In this document: one piece after another, positions 18,091-30,129 of the stretch
How the letters are laid out: each line of letters opens with the position of its first letter
How positions within the stretch are numbered: the stretch's first letter is position 1
NCBI RefSeq assembly: GCF_000975155.1
Contig: NZ_BBRG01000004.1
Span: 47,722 to 111,721 of the forward strand
Origin: Demequina globuliformis
GTDB lineage: Bacteria; Actinomycetota; Actinomycetes; Actinomycetales; Demequinaceae
Direction: 5' to 3'
DNA length: 64,000 nt
Translations under genes and position numbers: made by a program
Notes under the pieces: model-generated
What the model was told of the DNA's origin: nothing
The model's database searches: none
What the model saw: the letters and a program-made list of their open reading frames with translations, nothing else

Positions 18091-19551
18091 CTAGAACGTA
18101 CGCGGAGGCGTCGGGGCTAGCTCTTCCTCCACTGGCACGACCGCACGGCGGCGCAGCACCTCGGTGTACCAGTACGCGGAGTCCTTCCAGCGACGCTCGA
18201 GCGTGTCGTAGTCGACGCGCACAATGCCAAAGCGCTTGGCGTAGCCCTGGGCCCACTCGAAGTTGTCCATCAACGACCACGCCATGTAGCCGCGCACGTC
18301 CGCGCCCTCATGGATGGCGTCGAGCACTGCACCCAAGTGACCGTGGAAGTAGGAGATGCGGTTGACGTCGCGCACGCGGCCATCGTCGTCCACGACGTCG
18401 TCCCAGGCGGAACCGTTCTCGGTCACGTAGATGGGCTTGCCGGTCTCGCGGTGAATCTTGAGCAGGTGCGCCGTAAGCGCACTGGGGTCCACATTCCACC
18501 CCATGGCCGTGAGCTGGCCTAGGGGCGGCATGAACTCGATCTCCTCGTCACCGGGCCAGGCGGTGCCGGCACCGGCCTTGTGACCGTCAGCAAGGGTCGC
18601 TACCTCGCTCGTGGCCTTGCCCTTGTGGGGGTTGTGACGCACCAAGTGCGAGGCGTAGTAATTGACGCCGAACCAGTCGACTGCACCCTTCATCTCTTCC
18701 TCGTCACCGTTGTGCACGAAGGACCAGTCGGTGATGTGCGCCGTGTTCGGTCGGAGCACCTCCGGGTAGCCGCCCTGAATGAACGGCTGGTGGAACATGG
18801 TGTTCGCGAGCGCGTCGATGTGGGCCGATGCCGCGACGTCCTTGGGGTTGGACGGGTCCCACGGGCGCGGGGTGTGGCAGTTGTTCACATAGCCGATCTG
18901 GGCATCGGGCTGGATGTGCTTCATTGCGCGGTACGCACGAGCGTGGGAGAGATTCAGGTGGTGAGCGGCGGTGAGGGCCTCTGCCGAGTCAGTGTGGCCA
19001 GGGGCGTGCGCGCCAGCACCGTAGCCAATGAACGACGCAACCCAGGGCTCGTTGAAGGTTGCCCACATGTCGACGTCTCCGCCGAACTCCTCCATCATGC
19101 GCACGGCATAGGCGGTGAAGCGGTCCACGATGTCGCGGTTGACCCAGCCGCCTTCATCCTGAAGTTCCTGCGGGAGGTCCCAGTGGTACAGCGTGATGAG
19201 GGGCGTGATGCCCTTGCTCTTCAGGCGCGCGATGAGGTTGCGGTAGAAGGCAATGCCCTCCTCGTTGAACTCGCCGGTGCCGCCGGGCTGAACGCGCGGC
19301 CAGGCGATGGAGAAGCGGTACGCCTGGAGGCCCATCTCCGCCATCATGTCGACGTCCTCTTCCCACCGGTGGAAGTGGTCGCACGCCACGTCGCCGTTGT
19401 CGCCCCCAACCACCTTGTCTGGGGTGGCGCAGAACGTGTCCCAGATTGAAGGGCCGCGGCCGCCCTCGTGCACACCCCCCTCTACCTGGTAGGAGGCGGT
19501 GGCGGTGCCGAAGATAAAGTCTGCGGGAAATGTCGATGGCTTCGTCGTCAT
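18091..19551 (-). CDS. GH1 beta-glucosidase/beta-glycosidase
   Basis: A 486-residue glycoside hydrolase family 1 enzyme hydrolysing beta-linked (gluco)oligosaccharides in the cytoplasm. It opens with FIFGTATASYQVEGG; the acid/base is E168 in TFNEPW and the nucleophile is E378 in YVTENG, with the family's C-terminal GYMAWSLMDNFEWAQGY. No signal peptide. The ATG at 19551 lacks a Shine-Dalgarno; TATGAT (19558-19563) is 6 nt upstream, so the mRNA is probably leaderless. A LacI-type palindrome lies directly behind this -10 box, so a sugar-responsive repressor should block polymerase. Confidence 0.95.
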   Translation of the reverse strand: MTTKPSTFPADFIFGTATASYQVEGGVHEGGRGPSIWDTFCATPDKVVGGDNGDVACDHFHRWEEDVDMMAEMGLQAYRFSIAWPRVQPGGTGEFNEEGIAFYRNLIARLKSKGITPLITLYHWDLPQELQDEGGWVNRDIVDRFTAYAVRMMEEFGGDVDMWATFNEPWVASFIGYGAGAHAPGHTDSAEALTAAHHLNLSHARAYRAMKHIQPDAQIGYVNNCHTPRPWDPSNPKDVAASAHIDALANTMFHQPFIQGGYPEVLRPNTAHITDWSFVHNGDEEEMKGAVDWFGVNYYASHLVRHNPHKGKATSEVATLADGHKAGAGTAWPGDEEIEFMPPLGQLTAMGWNVDPSALTAHLLKIHRETGKPIYVTENGSAWDDVVDDDGRVRDVNRISYFHGHLGAVLDAIHEGADVRGYMAWSLMDNFEWAQGYAKRFGIVRVDYDTLERRWKDSAYWYTEVLRRRAVVPVEEELAPTPPRTF

Positions 19552-19557
19552 GCGCCC

Positions 19558-19578
19558 ATCATAAACGAAACGTTTCGT
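19558..19578 (-). promoter_or_regulatory. GH1 promoter with LacI-type operator
   Basis: On the minus strand TATGAT (19558-19563) is a -10 box 6 nt from the ATG. The perfect palindrome ACGAAACGTTTCGT (19565-19578) sits between the -10 and the expected -35 position, a classic repressor site. It differs from the palindromes at 4.1 kb, so a different LacI-family protein, not in this window, may bind it. Confidence 0.75.
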
Positions 19579-19760
19579 GTTTTTCTACCGGACGGTCGGG
19601 AAACTTCGGAACTGTCCCCATGGGCGCCCCCGTGCAGGCCAGGCCCGCCCCGGGCTCACCCCCGGACCCAGGCCCAGGCCGAGGCCGAGGCCCAGGCCCC
19701 AGCGTCGGACGTGGACATCGGCCCCGACATCGGCCCATCACAGTGCGCGCGACCGGCCCA

Positions 19761-19775
19761 GGGAAAGCGCTTCCC
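19761..19775. promoter_or_regulatory. Second LacI-type palindrome, upstream of esterase
   Basis: GGGAAAGCGCTTCCC is a near-perfect palindrome with the central AAGCGCTT shared with the 4.1-kb operators. It lies 42 bp before the esterase start in the GH1-esterase divergent region, so the esterase may join the same carbohydrate response. Confidence 0.55.
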
Positions 19776-19817
19776 TCAATGGCACCCACCTGGCACCATT
19801 GCCCCAAGGAGGTCGCA

Positions 19818-20585
19818 ATGGCGCTGATCACATGCCGGTACTACTCGAAGGTTCTGGGGCTGTCCACGACGGCGACCGTGATCCTTCCGCAGGACACGCA
19901 CGAGGCCGGGGTCGCGGGCTCTCCCGTGCGCGCTCCCCTGGCGACCCTGTACCTCCTGCACGGCCTGTCCCAAGATGACGCCAGCTGGACGCGATTCACG
20001 TCGCTCGAGCGGTACGTCGCGCACCGTCCCCTGGCAGTCGTCATGCCAGCCGGACACCGCTCGTACTACGCGAATCAGGCGGACGGCCTGCGCTACTTCG
20101 ATCACATCGCGGACGAGGTACCCGCGACCATGCAATCAATGTTCGGCCTCTCCCCCGACCGTTCCCGCACCTTTGTCGCGGGACTGTCGATGGGCGGCTA
20201 CGGCGCAATGAAAATCGCGCTTCGCAGACCAGACCGCTTCGCCGCGGCCGCAAGCCTGTCCGGCGGCCTCAACGTCGCGGCCCAGCCCAACATGCACCCC
20301 GATGAGTGGCGGCGCACCTTCGGCTCGCCTCAGCGGGCACGCGATCACGACGAGGACGCCGTGCACCTCGCCATGCGCGCGGACCCGGCCACCGCGCCAT
20401 CGTTGTGGGCCTGGTGCGGTACCGAAGACTTCCTGCTCGAGGAGAGCCGCGCCTTCCGCGACGCGTGCGCTCACTCGGGCCTCGCCCTGGACTACTCGGA
20501 GTCACCCGGCGCCCACGATTGGGAGGCTTGGGACACGCACATCCCGCGGCTGCTCGACTGGCTGCCGATGCCGCCGCACCGATAG
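19818..20585 (+). CDS. Esterase (EstA/esterase D-type alpha/beta-hydrolase)
   Basis: A 255-residue hydrolase of the esterase D/tributyrin esterase family. It has LYLLHGLSQDDASW (oxyanion region), the nucleophile Ser124 in AGLSMGGYGAMK, and a C-terminal catalytic His in GAHDWEAWDTHI. Relatives cleave short-chain acyl or acetyl esters, including on sugars. No signal peptide is visible, so cytoplasmic action is likely. The ATG at 19818 was chosen for its AAGGAGG and conserved beginning; longer upstream readings run through GC-rich repeat sequence. Divergent from the GH1 gene, with an operator-like palindrome 42 bp upstream. Confidence 0.87.
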   Translation: MALITCRYYSKVLGLSTTATVILPQDTHEAGVAGSPVRAPLATLYLLHGLSQDDASWTRFTSLERYVAHRPLAVVMPAGHRSYYANQADGLRYFDHIADEVPATMQSMFGLSPDRSRTFVAGLSMGGYGAMKIALRRPDRFAAAASLSGGLNVAAQPNMHPDEWRRTFGSPQRARDHDEDAVHLAMRADPATAPSLWAWCGTEDFLLEESRAFRDACAHSGLALDYSESPGAHDWEAWDTHIPRLLDWLPMPPHR

Positions 20586-20736
20586 ACCACCGGCCGCAAC
20601 GTCGCCAGCGTCGCCGCCAGCACCGGCGGCGCACTGAGGTGTCCACGACACGCTCGTGGGGCTTTTTCCCGCTAGCGTCGTCGCTGGGGGCACATCCGGA
20701 CATGTACCTGATGACCACCCAACGAAGGGAAACATC

Positions 20737-21387
20737 ATGTCCGACATGCGCGAGGACTCGTTCCTCGACACTCAGCTCGACGCCAGTTCGCCTCTCACCA
20801 GCGCTAATAGCGCCGAGCGCAGCGCCGCACTCGCGGAAATGGCCAGGGACACCGAACCCTCCAACGTTTCCGTGCTGCGACGCCGCAGGCCCCTCGTCAT
20901 CGGCAGCGTCGTTGGCGTCGCACTGCTGGGAATCGGCGGCGCCGCGGTGGCATCAGGAGCTGTGTCCCTGCCGTTCATGTCTGATCCGGTCACGACGGTC
21001 GACTACACCCTCCCGAGCGGCGCCGTGTGTTCCGGGCCTTTGGGCGACGTTGAAGGCAGCCCCGAGGTCGCGGCGGCCCTGCGGGAGGTTCTCACTGACC
21101 CCGCCTTCCCCGATACGTGGGACATCGAGGCAGCCGCGGCCGAACTCGAAGCCGGTGGACACACCCTGACGCTTGAAGACGGGACCGAGGTGGAGGTGAA
21201 GGAGGGGACGCCCTACTGGAGCGCAGACGCTGCCTACCAAAGCGCGGTCGAGTGGGCGGCGGTGCTCGCCGTGTCTGAGCAGCTCGCGCTGCGGGGGTTC
21301 CCTGACGCCATCTGGTCCTACGACGGTGACATTGCGTGCCCAGGCGCCGACTACCCAGAGTGGATGGAGCCGGGGGCCCAGTCATGA
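20737..21387 (+). CDS. Single-pass membrane protein, possible anti-sigma partner
   Basis: A 216-residue protein: a cytoplasmic N-terminus of about 50 residues, an RRRR stop-transfer-type cluster, one TM helix (about 52-75), then an acidic extracytoplasmic domain with two Cys residues (in AVCSGPLG and DIACPGAD) that could form a disulfide. No zinc anti-sigma HxxxCxxC motif is present. ATG at 20737 follows GAAGGGA. Its stop overlaps the start of an ECF-type sigma factor gene (ATGA), so the two are translated together. An anti-sigma or signal-sensing role is inferred from this coupling only. Confidence 0.72.
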   Translation: MSDMREDSFLDTQLDASSPLTSANSAERSAALAEMARDTEPSNVSVLRRRRPLVIGSVVGVALLGIGGAAVASGAVSLPFMSDPVTTVDYTLPSGAVCSGPLGDVEGSPEVAAALREVLTDPAFPDTWDIEAAAAELEAGGHTLTLEDGTEVEVKEGTPYWSADAAYQSAVEWAAVLAVSEQLALRGFPDAIWSYDGDIACPGADYPEWMEPGAQS

Positions 21388-21902
21388 CGGAGGTGGTGCG
21401 AGCGCTTGACGCCAACTCTGCGGACCTTCTCGCATATTTGGAGCGCCGGCTAGGCGTGCACGACGCGCCCGACGTGCTGTCCGAGGTGATGACTGTCGCG
21501 TGGCGCCGCGCAGCGGACCTCCCGGCCGACCCCGAACAGGCACGCATGTGGCTCTTCGGCATCGCCAAGGGTGCGCTTGCGAACGCTCGACGTGGCGAGG
21601 TTCGCCGCGCCAACCTCGCGGACCGGCTTCGGGCCATCTCGTTCGAGCGAGCGAACGTCTCGGCGCCCGCAGACACGGGCCTCACCACCCGCGAATGCAT
21701 TGACGCGCTCCCGGCACAACTCGCCGAGGTGATCCGTCTGGTCCACTGGGAAGGCTTCTCGCTCGCCGAGATCGCCCAGCTCGAGCAGGTCTCTCCCTCC
21801 ACCGTGCGCAGTCGCTACGCGCGTGCAAAGGAACTCCTACGCGAGATGCTCGACGAGAGCATCGCAACGGTGACACCGTTAAGGCGCGCCGCGGTCTTGT
21901 AG
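21384..21902 (+). CDS. ECF-type RNA polymerase sigma factor
   Basis: A 172-residue sigma-70-family protein. Region 2 covers about residues 13-80 (DAPDVLSEVMTVAWRRA, WLFGIAKGALANARRGEVRR). Region 4 covers about 108-155 with ALPAQLAEVIRLVHWEGFSLAEIA and the helix-turn-helix VSPSTVRSRYARAKELL. No regions 1 or 3 are present, as in ECF factors. The start at 21384 overlaps the upstream membrane-protein stop. It probably directs a small envelope-stress or nutrient regulon including its own operon. A hairpin at 21911-21949 follows. Confidence 0.87.
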   Translation: MTEVVRALDANSADLLAYLERRLGVHDAPDVLSEVMTVAWRRAADLPADPEQARMWLFGIAKGALANARRGEVRRANLADRLRAISFERANVSAPADTGLTTRECIDALPAQLAEVIRLVHWEGFSLAEIAQLEQVSPSTVRSRYARAKELLREMLDESIATVTPLRRAAVL

Positions 21903-21910
21903 CGACAGTG

Positions 21911-21949
21911 GGGTGCGGCATGGGCGAGCAGTGGGCCGATGCCGCACCC
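21911..21949 (+). terminator. Hairpin after sigma-factor gene
   Basis: Perfect 11-bp arms at 21911-21921 and 21939-21949, starting 8 bp after the stop. It lies between convergent genes and so may serve nucS as well. The loop/right arm contains the over-represented word GGCCGATGCC. Confidence 0.65.
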
Positions 21950-22032
21950 TGCTGTGCCGCGCGGGCGCGGCGTCGTATTTCGCAAGTGGCCTGCACGGAT
22001 TCGCCCGGTGCAGGGCGCTCGTGCGAGCTGGC

Positions 22033-22728
22033 CTAGAACAGGCGGGTGCTCGGGTCATCGGCGCCACGCATGGCGTCGTAGTCCAACACCACACAGCGAA
22101 TGCCGCGATCCTGGGCAAGCACACGCGCCTGCGGTTTGATCTCCTGCGCCGCGAAGACGCCCTCCACAGGGCTCAGCAGCGGGTCCCGGTTCATCAGTTC
22201 GAGGTACCGCGTGAGTTGCTCCACGCCATCGATCTCACCTCGACGCTTGATCTCCACCGCGACAGACGTGCCCGCAGGCGACTTCGCGAGAATGTCGACG
22301 GGACCGATGGCCGTCATGTACTCACGGCGCACCAACGTGTGTCCCTCGCCCAGGAGAGCGATCTGCTCAGCCAGCAACTCCTGAAGGTGCGCTTCAACTC
22401 CGTCCTTGATGAGGCCGGGATCGGCGCCCAAGTCGTGCTGCGTGTCCGACAACACCTCGTACAGTTCGATCTCAAGGCGGTCGTCGGTCTTGTCGTGCTG
22501 CACCGTCCACACGGCCTCCACGCCAGCGGCGAGCTGCGCCTCGGTGGGTTCAGCGTCGCGAGTGGTGCACGGCGGACTCATCCAGTTGAGCGGCTTGTAC
22601 GATCCGCCATCGGAGTGCAGCAGCACCGAGCCGTCGGCCTTGAGCATGATCGCCCTGGTCGCTAACGGCAAATGCGCGCTGAGCCGCCCGGAATACCGAG
22701 CGGCACAGCGCGCAATGACAACGCGCAC
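22033..22728 (-). CDS. nucS: Mismatch-specific endonuclease NucS/EndoMS
   Basis: A 231-residue nuclease of the non-canonical mismatch-repair pathway used by actinobacteria and archaea that lack MutS/MutL. The C-terminal PD-(D/E)xK core is visible: [37 protein letters not shown] provides Asp, Glu-x-Lys and Gln. The protein ends STRLF, the kind of tail that docks on the beta clamp. GTG at 22728 lies 3 bp after the atpC stop, so nucS is the last gene of the ATP synthase transcript. Confidence 0.95.
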   Translation of the reverse strand: MRVVIARCAARYSGRLSAHLPLATRAIMLKADGSVLLHSDGGSYKPLNWMSPPCTTRDAEPTEAQLAAGVEAVWTVQHDKTDDRLEIELYEVLSDTQHDLGADPGLIKDGVEAHLQELLAEQIALLGEGHTLVRREYMTAIGPVDILAKSPAGTSVAVEIKRRGEIDGVEQLTRYLELMNRDPLLSPVEGVFAAQEIKPQARVLAQDRGIRCVVLDYDAMRGADDPSTRLF

Positions 22729-22731
22729 GGA

Positions 22732-22998
22732 TCAGTCCTCGTCAGTGACGACGGCGTCCGCGACGATGGTGATGGTGTTGTGGTCGAAAGACACGAACCC
22801 GCCCGTGACCGCGAACTCCTCGCGGCCGGACTCGCTCGTCACCTTGACCGTGCCGGCCTTGAGGATGGACAGGATGGGCTCGTGGTTAGCGAGCATCCCG
22901 ATCTCACCCTCGATCGACGGCGCAATCACGCGGCTCGCCGTCCCGGACCACACAATGCGGTCCGGGGCGACGATGTCGACAGTCAGAGCATCGGCCAT
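22732..22998 (-). CDS. atpC: F0F1 ATP synthase subunit epsilon (short form)
   Basis: An 88-residue epsilon subunit of the central stalk. It contains the N-terminal beta-sandwich only (DIVAPDRIVWSG ... SIEGEIGMLANHEPILSIL ... FAVTGGFVSFDHNTITIVAD) and ends VVTDED. The two C-terminal helices that inhibit ATP hydrolysis in E. coli-length (about 138 residues) epsilon are absent. The stop is a clean TGA with nucS starting 3 bp later, so this is not a frameshift. The ATG at 22998 is 2 bp from the atpD stop. Confidence 0.95.
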   Translation of the reverse strand: MADALTVDIVAPDRIVWSGTASRVIAPSIEGEIGMLANHEPILSILKAGTVKVTSESGREEFAVTGGFVSFDHNTITIVADAVVTDED

Positions 22999-23000
22999 GA

Positions 23001-24506
<1,506 letters not shown>

Positions 24507-25400
24507 TCACGAGGCCGCGAGCGCGTCGGCGCCCGAGACAATCTCGCTGATTTCCTGGGTGATCTCGGCCTGGCGCGCCGAGTTGGCGAGCCGGGTGTAC
24601 TGACGAATGATGTCCTCGGCGTTGCTGACCGCCGTGTTCATCGCACGCTGGCGGTTGGCCAGCTCAGACGCTGCGGCCTGCAGCATGCAGGCGTGGATGC
24701 GGGACTCGATGTAACGCGGGAGCAGGGCATCGAGGACTTCCTCGGCACCGGGCTCGAACTCGTACAGCGGCTCCACGTCCTCACCGGACTCGGCGACGCC
24801 CTCCACGACCTCAAGGGGTAGGAGGCGGATGACGCGAGGTTCCTGCGACACCATCGACGAGAAGTGCGTGTAGACGATCCGCAGTTCGGACACGCCACCG
24901 TCCTCAACGGGAGCCGTGAACGCCGTGTACAGGGCGTTCGCGACTTCCTTCGCGGTGTCGAACGTGGGCGAGTCAGACTCGCCCGTCCACTCGCCAGCGA
25001 GTTCGCGCTTGCGGAACTTGAAGTAGCCCACGCCACGGCGTCCCAGCGCGAAGGGAACCACGGTCTTGCCGCGTCCCTTCAGGCGCTCGGACATGCGCTC
25101 CGCCTCACGCAAGACGTTCGCCGAGTAGGCGCCCGCCATACCGCGGTCAGCGGTAATGACGAGCACGGCCACGCGGTCCGAGTCCGTGCGCTCAGAGGTC
25201 AACGGGTGGTCGACCTTGGAGTGCGTCGCGACGGCACTGATGGCACGTGTGATGGCGTGCGAGTACGGTGCAGCGGCGGTCACGCGGTCGCGAGCCTTAC
25301 CGATGCGTGAAGCCGCAATAAGCTCCATCGCACGGAAGATCTTCTTAAGCGACTGCGTTGACCGGATCCGCTGCCGGTAAACGCGCTGCTGTCCACCCAT
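24507..25400 (-). CDS. atpG: F0F1 ATP synthase subunit gamma
   Basis: A 297-residue rotor shaft subunit. The N-terminal helix [25 protein letters not shown] and the C-terminal helix [47 protein letters not shown] form the characteristic coiled coil inside the F1 head. The length is normal. It is between atpA (6 bp gap) and atpD. Confidence 0.97.
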   Translation of the reverse strand: MGGQQRVYRQRIRSTQSLKKIFRAMELIAASRIGKARDRVTAAAPYSHAITRAISAVATHSKVDHPLTSERTDSDRVAVLVITADRGMAGAYSANVLREAERMSERLKGRGKTVVPFALGRRGVGYFKFRKRELAGEWTGESDSPTFDTAKEVANALYTAFTAPVEDGGVSELRIVYTHFSSMVSQEPRVIRLLPLEVVEGVAESGEDVEPLYEFEPGAEEVLDALLPRYIESRIHACMLQAAASELANRQRAMNTAVSNAEDIIRQYTRLANSARQAEITQEISEIVSGADALAAS

Positions 25401-25406
25401 CAGTGC

Positions 25407-27041
<1,635 letters not shown>

Positions 27042-27083
27042 GTTTCTCTCCTGTCACTGCCGCGGTTGCGGCGGTCGTCTGTG

Positions 27084-27896
27084 CTAGCCGACGAGTCGTC
27101 GTCGTGCGTCGTCGAGCTTGCTGAGGATGGTGCCGTCCACCACTTCAGAGCCGACCTGAACTCGGATGCCGCCCAGGACCTCGGGGTCCACAGCGACGTT
27201 GATCTGGATCGAACGGCCGTAAGCCGTGGCCAGAATGGACGCAAGGCGCTCCCGCTGGGCAGCTGACAGCTCGGAGGCGGCGGTCACGGACGCGACCGTG
27301 CGCCCACGACGCTCCGCTGCCTGAACGAGCAACTGCTTGATGGCGGGCACAAGGCGGCGTCCGCGCGGCACGCCCACGACGCGCTCAAGGAGCGCGTAGC
27401 TCGTCGGGTGCAGCTTGCCACCCAACGTCTCCTCGAGCAGCGTCAGACGCTGCTGCTTGGTGGCTGAGCGGTTGCCCATCGCCGTGAGGAGCGCGCGGTT
27501 GCCTTCCAGCACACGCTCGACACGGAACAGTTCGTCTTCGACGTTCTGTAGCGTGCCTGCGTTGTCGGAGTAGGCGAACAGCGCCAACTCGCCGGCGTCC
27601 TCAACGGACTCCGCGAGGTCCTGCTCATCCGACCAACGCGACTCAGCAAACGCCGACACGACGTCTACGGCACGCTGGTCGAGCGAGCTGAACAGCTGCG
27701 TGACCAGTGAGGCCTTGTCCTTACCGGGACGGGCAGGATCGGTGAGCGCCCGGCGCAGCGAGCCCGATGCGTCCAGCGCATCGACCACCACGAACAGGTG
27801 CTCCGCGATCGTGATCCCGTCCTCGCCTGCAGCAGTGGCGACGGGGTCGAATCCCCGCAACACTGCGTCGTGCGAGGCCTGACTGGTTCCGCGCAT
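27084..27896 (-). CDS. atpH: F0F1 ATP synthase subunit delta
   Basis: A 270-residue peripheral-stalk subunit linking the F1 head to subunit b. At 270 residues it is longer than E. coli delta (177); the extra length is spread over the N-terminal half, as is common in actinobacteria. The conserved C-terminal block ending GGIRVQVGSEVVDGTILSKLDDARRRL is clear. It starts 5 bp after atpF. It is not fused to subunit b, unlike the mycobacterial arrangement. Confidence 0.96.
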   Translation of the reverse strand: MRGTSQASHDAVLRGFDPVATAAGEDGITIAEHLFVVVDALDASGSLRRALTDPARPGKDKASLVTQLFSSLDQRAVDVVSAFAESRWSDEQDLAESVEDAGELALFAYSDNAGTLQNVEDELFRVERVLEGNRALLTAMGNRSATKQQRLTLLEETLGGKLHPTSYALLERVVGVPRGRRLVPAIKQLLVQAAERRGRTVASVTAASELSAAQRERLASILATAYGRSIQINVAVDPEVLGGIRVQVGSEVVDGTILSKLDDARRRLVG

Positions 27897-27901
27897 TGGC
27901 G

Positions 27902-28759
<858 letters not shown>

Positions 28760-29626
28760 TTAGTGCTCTTCCTCGATTGCCATGTTGATGTACACGGCGG
28801 ACAGCATGACGAAGACGTAGGACTGCAGTGCGTACACGAACAGTTCAAACAAGGTGAAGGCGAAGCCCGCGACAAATGTCACGGTGCCCATCGCCTTCAT
28901 GGCGCCAACTGCCTCGAAGAAGAAGTACTGGGTGGCTGCAAAGCACAGCACCAGCAGCAAGTGGCCCGCGATCATGTTGGCGCACAGTCGCAGCGCAAGC
29001 GTCGCGGGACGCAGGATGAACACCTGCAAAAACTCGATGGGGGTCAACAGCACGTAGATGCCCTTGGGCACGCCCGGTGGGAAGAGCGACGTCTTGAGGT
29101 AACCACCAAGACCGTGCTTCTTGACGCCGACGACCAAGTACAGGATGTAGACCCAGACGGCCATCACGATCGGCAGGCCAATGAGGGCCGTACCAGGCAT
29201 GTTCATGAATGGAATGATGCCCGTGACGTTGAACGCGAAGATCGCGAGGAACAACGTGGTGAGGAAGGGCAGGAACCGCTTGGCGGTTTCCTTGTCCATG
29301 ACCTGCTCGACGATCTGGACGCGGATAAAGTCCAGCAGCATCTCGACGACGCCCTGGCCGCGTCCTGGCACGACCTTGGCGCGACGAGCGACCAGCCAGA
29401 ACAGGAAGATGAGGATGGCCGCGGCAATGATGCGGGCCAGGATGATGCGGTTGAGCTCGAAGATCGTGCCTTCGAACAGCAACGCCGGCGGGAAGAACTC
29501 GTCCACGGTCGGTGCGTGGAAGCCGTTGGAGCTGAAGAGCCAGCCAAAGAAACCGTTCGATGAACTGTCTTCGGCCGCGAGCTCGGCCGCGGCAGTCGTT
29601 GCCGCGCCCAGGGCTAGATTCGCCAC
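28760..29626 (-). CDS. atpB: F0F1 ATP synthase subunit a
   Basis: A 288-residue membrane subunit forming the proton half-channels. The essential Arg is R213 in ATLALRLCANMIAGH, and the C-terminal helix FELFVYALQSYVFVMLSAVYI is present. About six hydrophobic segments are visible. ATG at 29626 follows GGAGA. First of the eight core subunit genes, preceded by an AtpI-like gene. Confidence 0.97.
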   Translation of the reverse strand: MANLALGAATTAAAELAAEDSSSNGFFGWLFSSNGFHAPTVDEFFPPALLFEGTIFELNRIILARIIAAAILIFLFWLVARRAKVVPGRGQGVVEMLLDFIRVQIVEQVMDKETAKRFLPFLTTLFLAIFAFNVTGIIPFMNMPGTALIGLPIVMAVWVYILYLVVGVKKHGLGGYLKTSLFPPGVPKGIYVLLTPIEFLQVFILRPATLALRLCANMIAGHLLLVLCFAATQYFFFEAVGAMKAMGTVTFVAGFAFTLFELFVYALQSYVFVMLSAVYINMAIEEEH

Positions 29627-29718
29627 AGAGATTCTCCTGGTGTTGTAGCACGCGCGGGCGGGAGGTGCCGAGCACGCCGGGGACCGTGATGCGTAGGAAT
29701 CCTAACGCATGTGGGGGA

Positions 29719-30129
29719 CTAGTTCGAACCGCCTTCGACGTACGGGATGCGTGCTTTGCGAATAACCCAGAAGTCGATGGCGAGAGTACCGATCACTCCG
29801 ACCAACATGAAGCCTGCAAACAGACCCTTGTGGAAGCCCTCAATGCCCTGCAAGACAATGAGCGCGATGATGATGATCAGCATTTTGAGAAGCCACGATC
29901 CGCCCACGTATCCCGCCATCACGTGCGCGGGCTTGGCGTGGGCGAGGACCATCGCTCCTTGAGTGGTGAGGCCAGCCAATGCGGCAATAGCGACACCCAC
30001 CTCCGCAGCGAGAAGCCCTGCTCCCCCGGCGACGACCAGGCCTACGGGGATGGCGATCACGGCGAGGGCCGCGATGCCGATCGCGGTGACGCGCATCGCG
30101 CGTCGGTACGTGCGGGATTCCTCAGTCAT
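29719..30129 (-). CDS. AtpI-like small membrane protein
   Basis: A 136-residue protein with four hydrophobic segments (about residues 14-35, 38-60, 76-97 and 103-122). Its place immediately before atpB, and the glycine-rich third helix with KMLIIIIALIVL, match the poorly conserved AtpI/ATP synthase protein I that assists c-ring assembly or ion supply. Its start overlaps the stop of the upstream glycosyltransferase gene by 4 bp. Assignment relies largely on position. Confidence 0.75.
   Translation of the reverse strand: MTEESRTYRRAMRVTAIGIAALAVIAIPVGLVVAGGAGLLAAEVGVAIAALAGLTTQGAMVLAHAKPAHVMAGYVGGSWLLKMLIIIIALIVLQGIEGFHKGLFAGFMLVGVIGTLAIDFWVIRKARIPYVEGGSN

Noticed and set aside
19660..19705. 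GGCCCA/GGCCGA hexanucleotide-like repeats upstream of the esterase
   Set aside because: Irregular and short; looks like GC-rich low-complexity intergenic DNA. The esterase start at 19818 with AAGGAGG makes an N-terminal extension through it unlikely.
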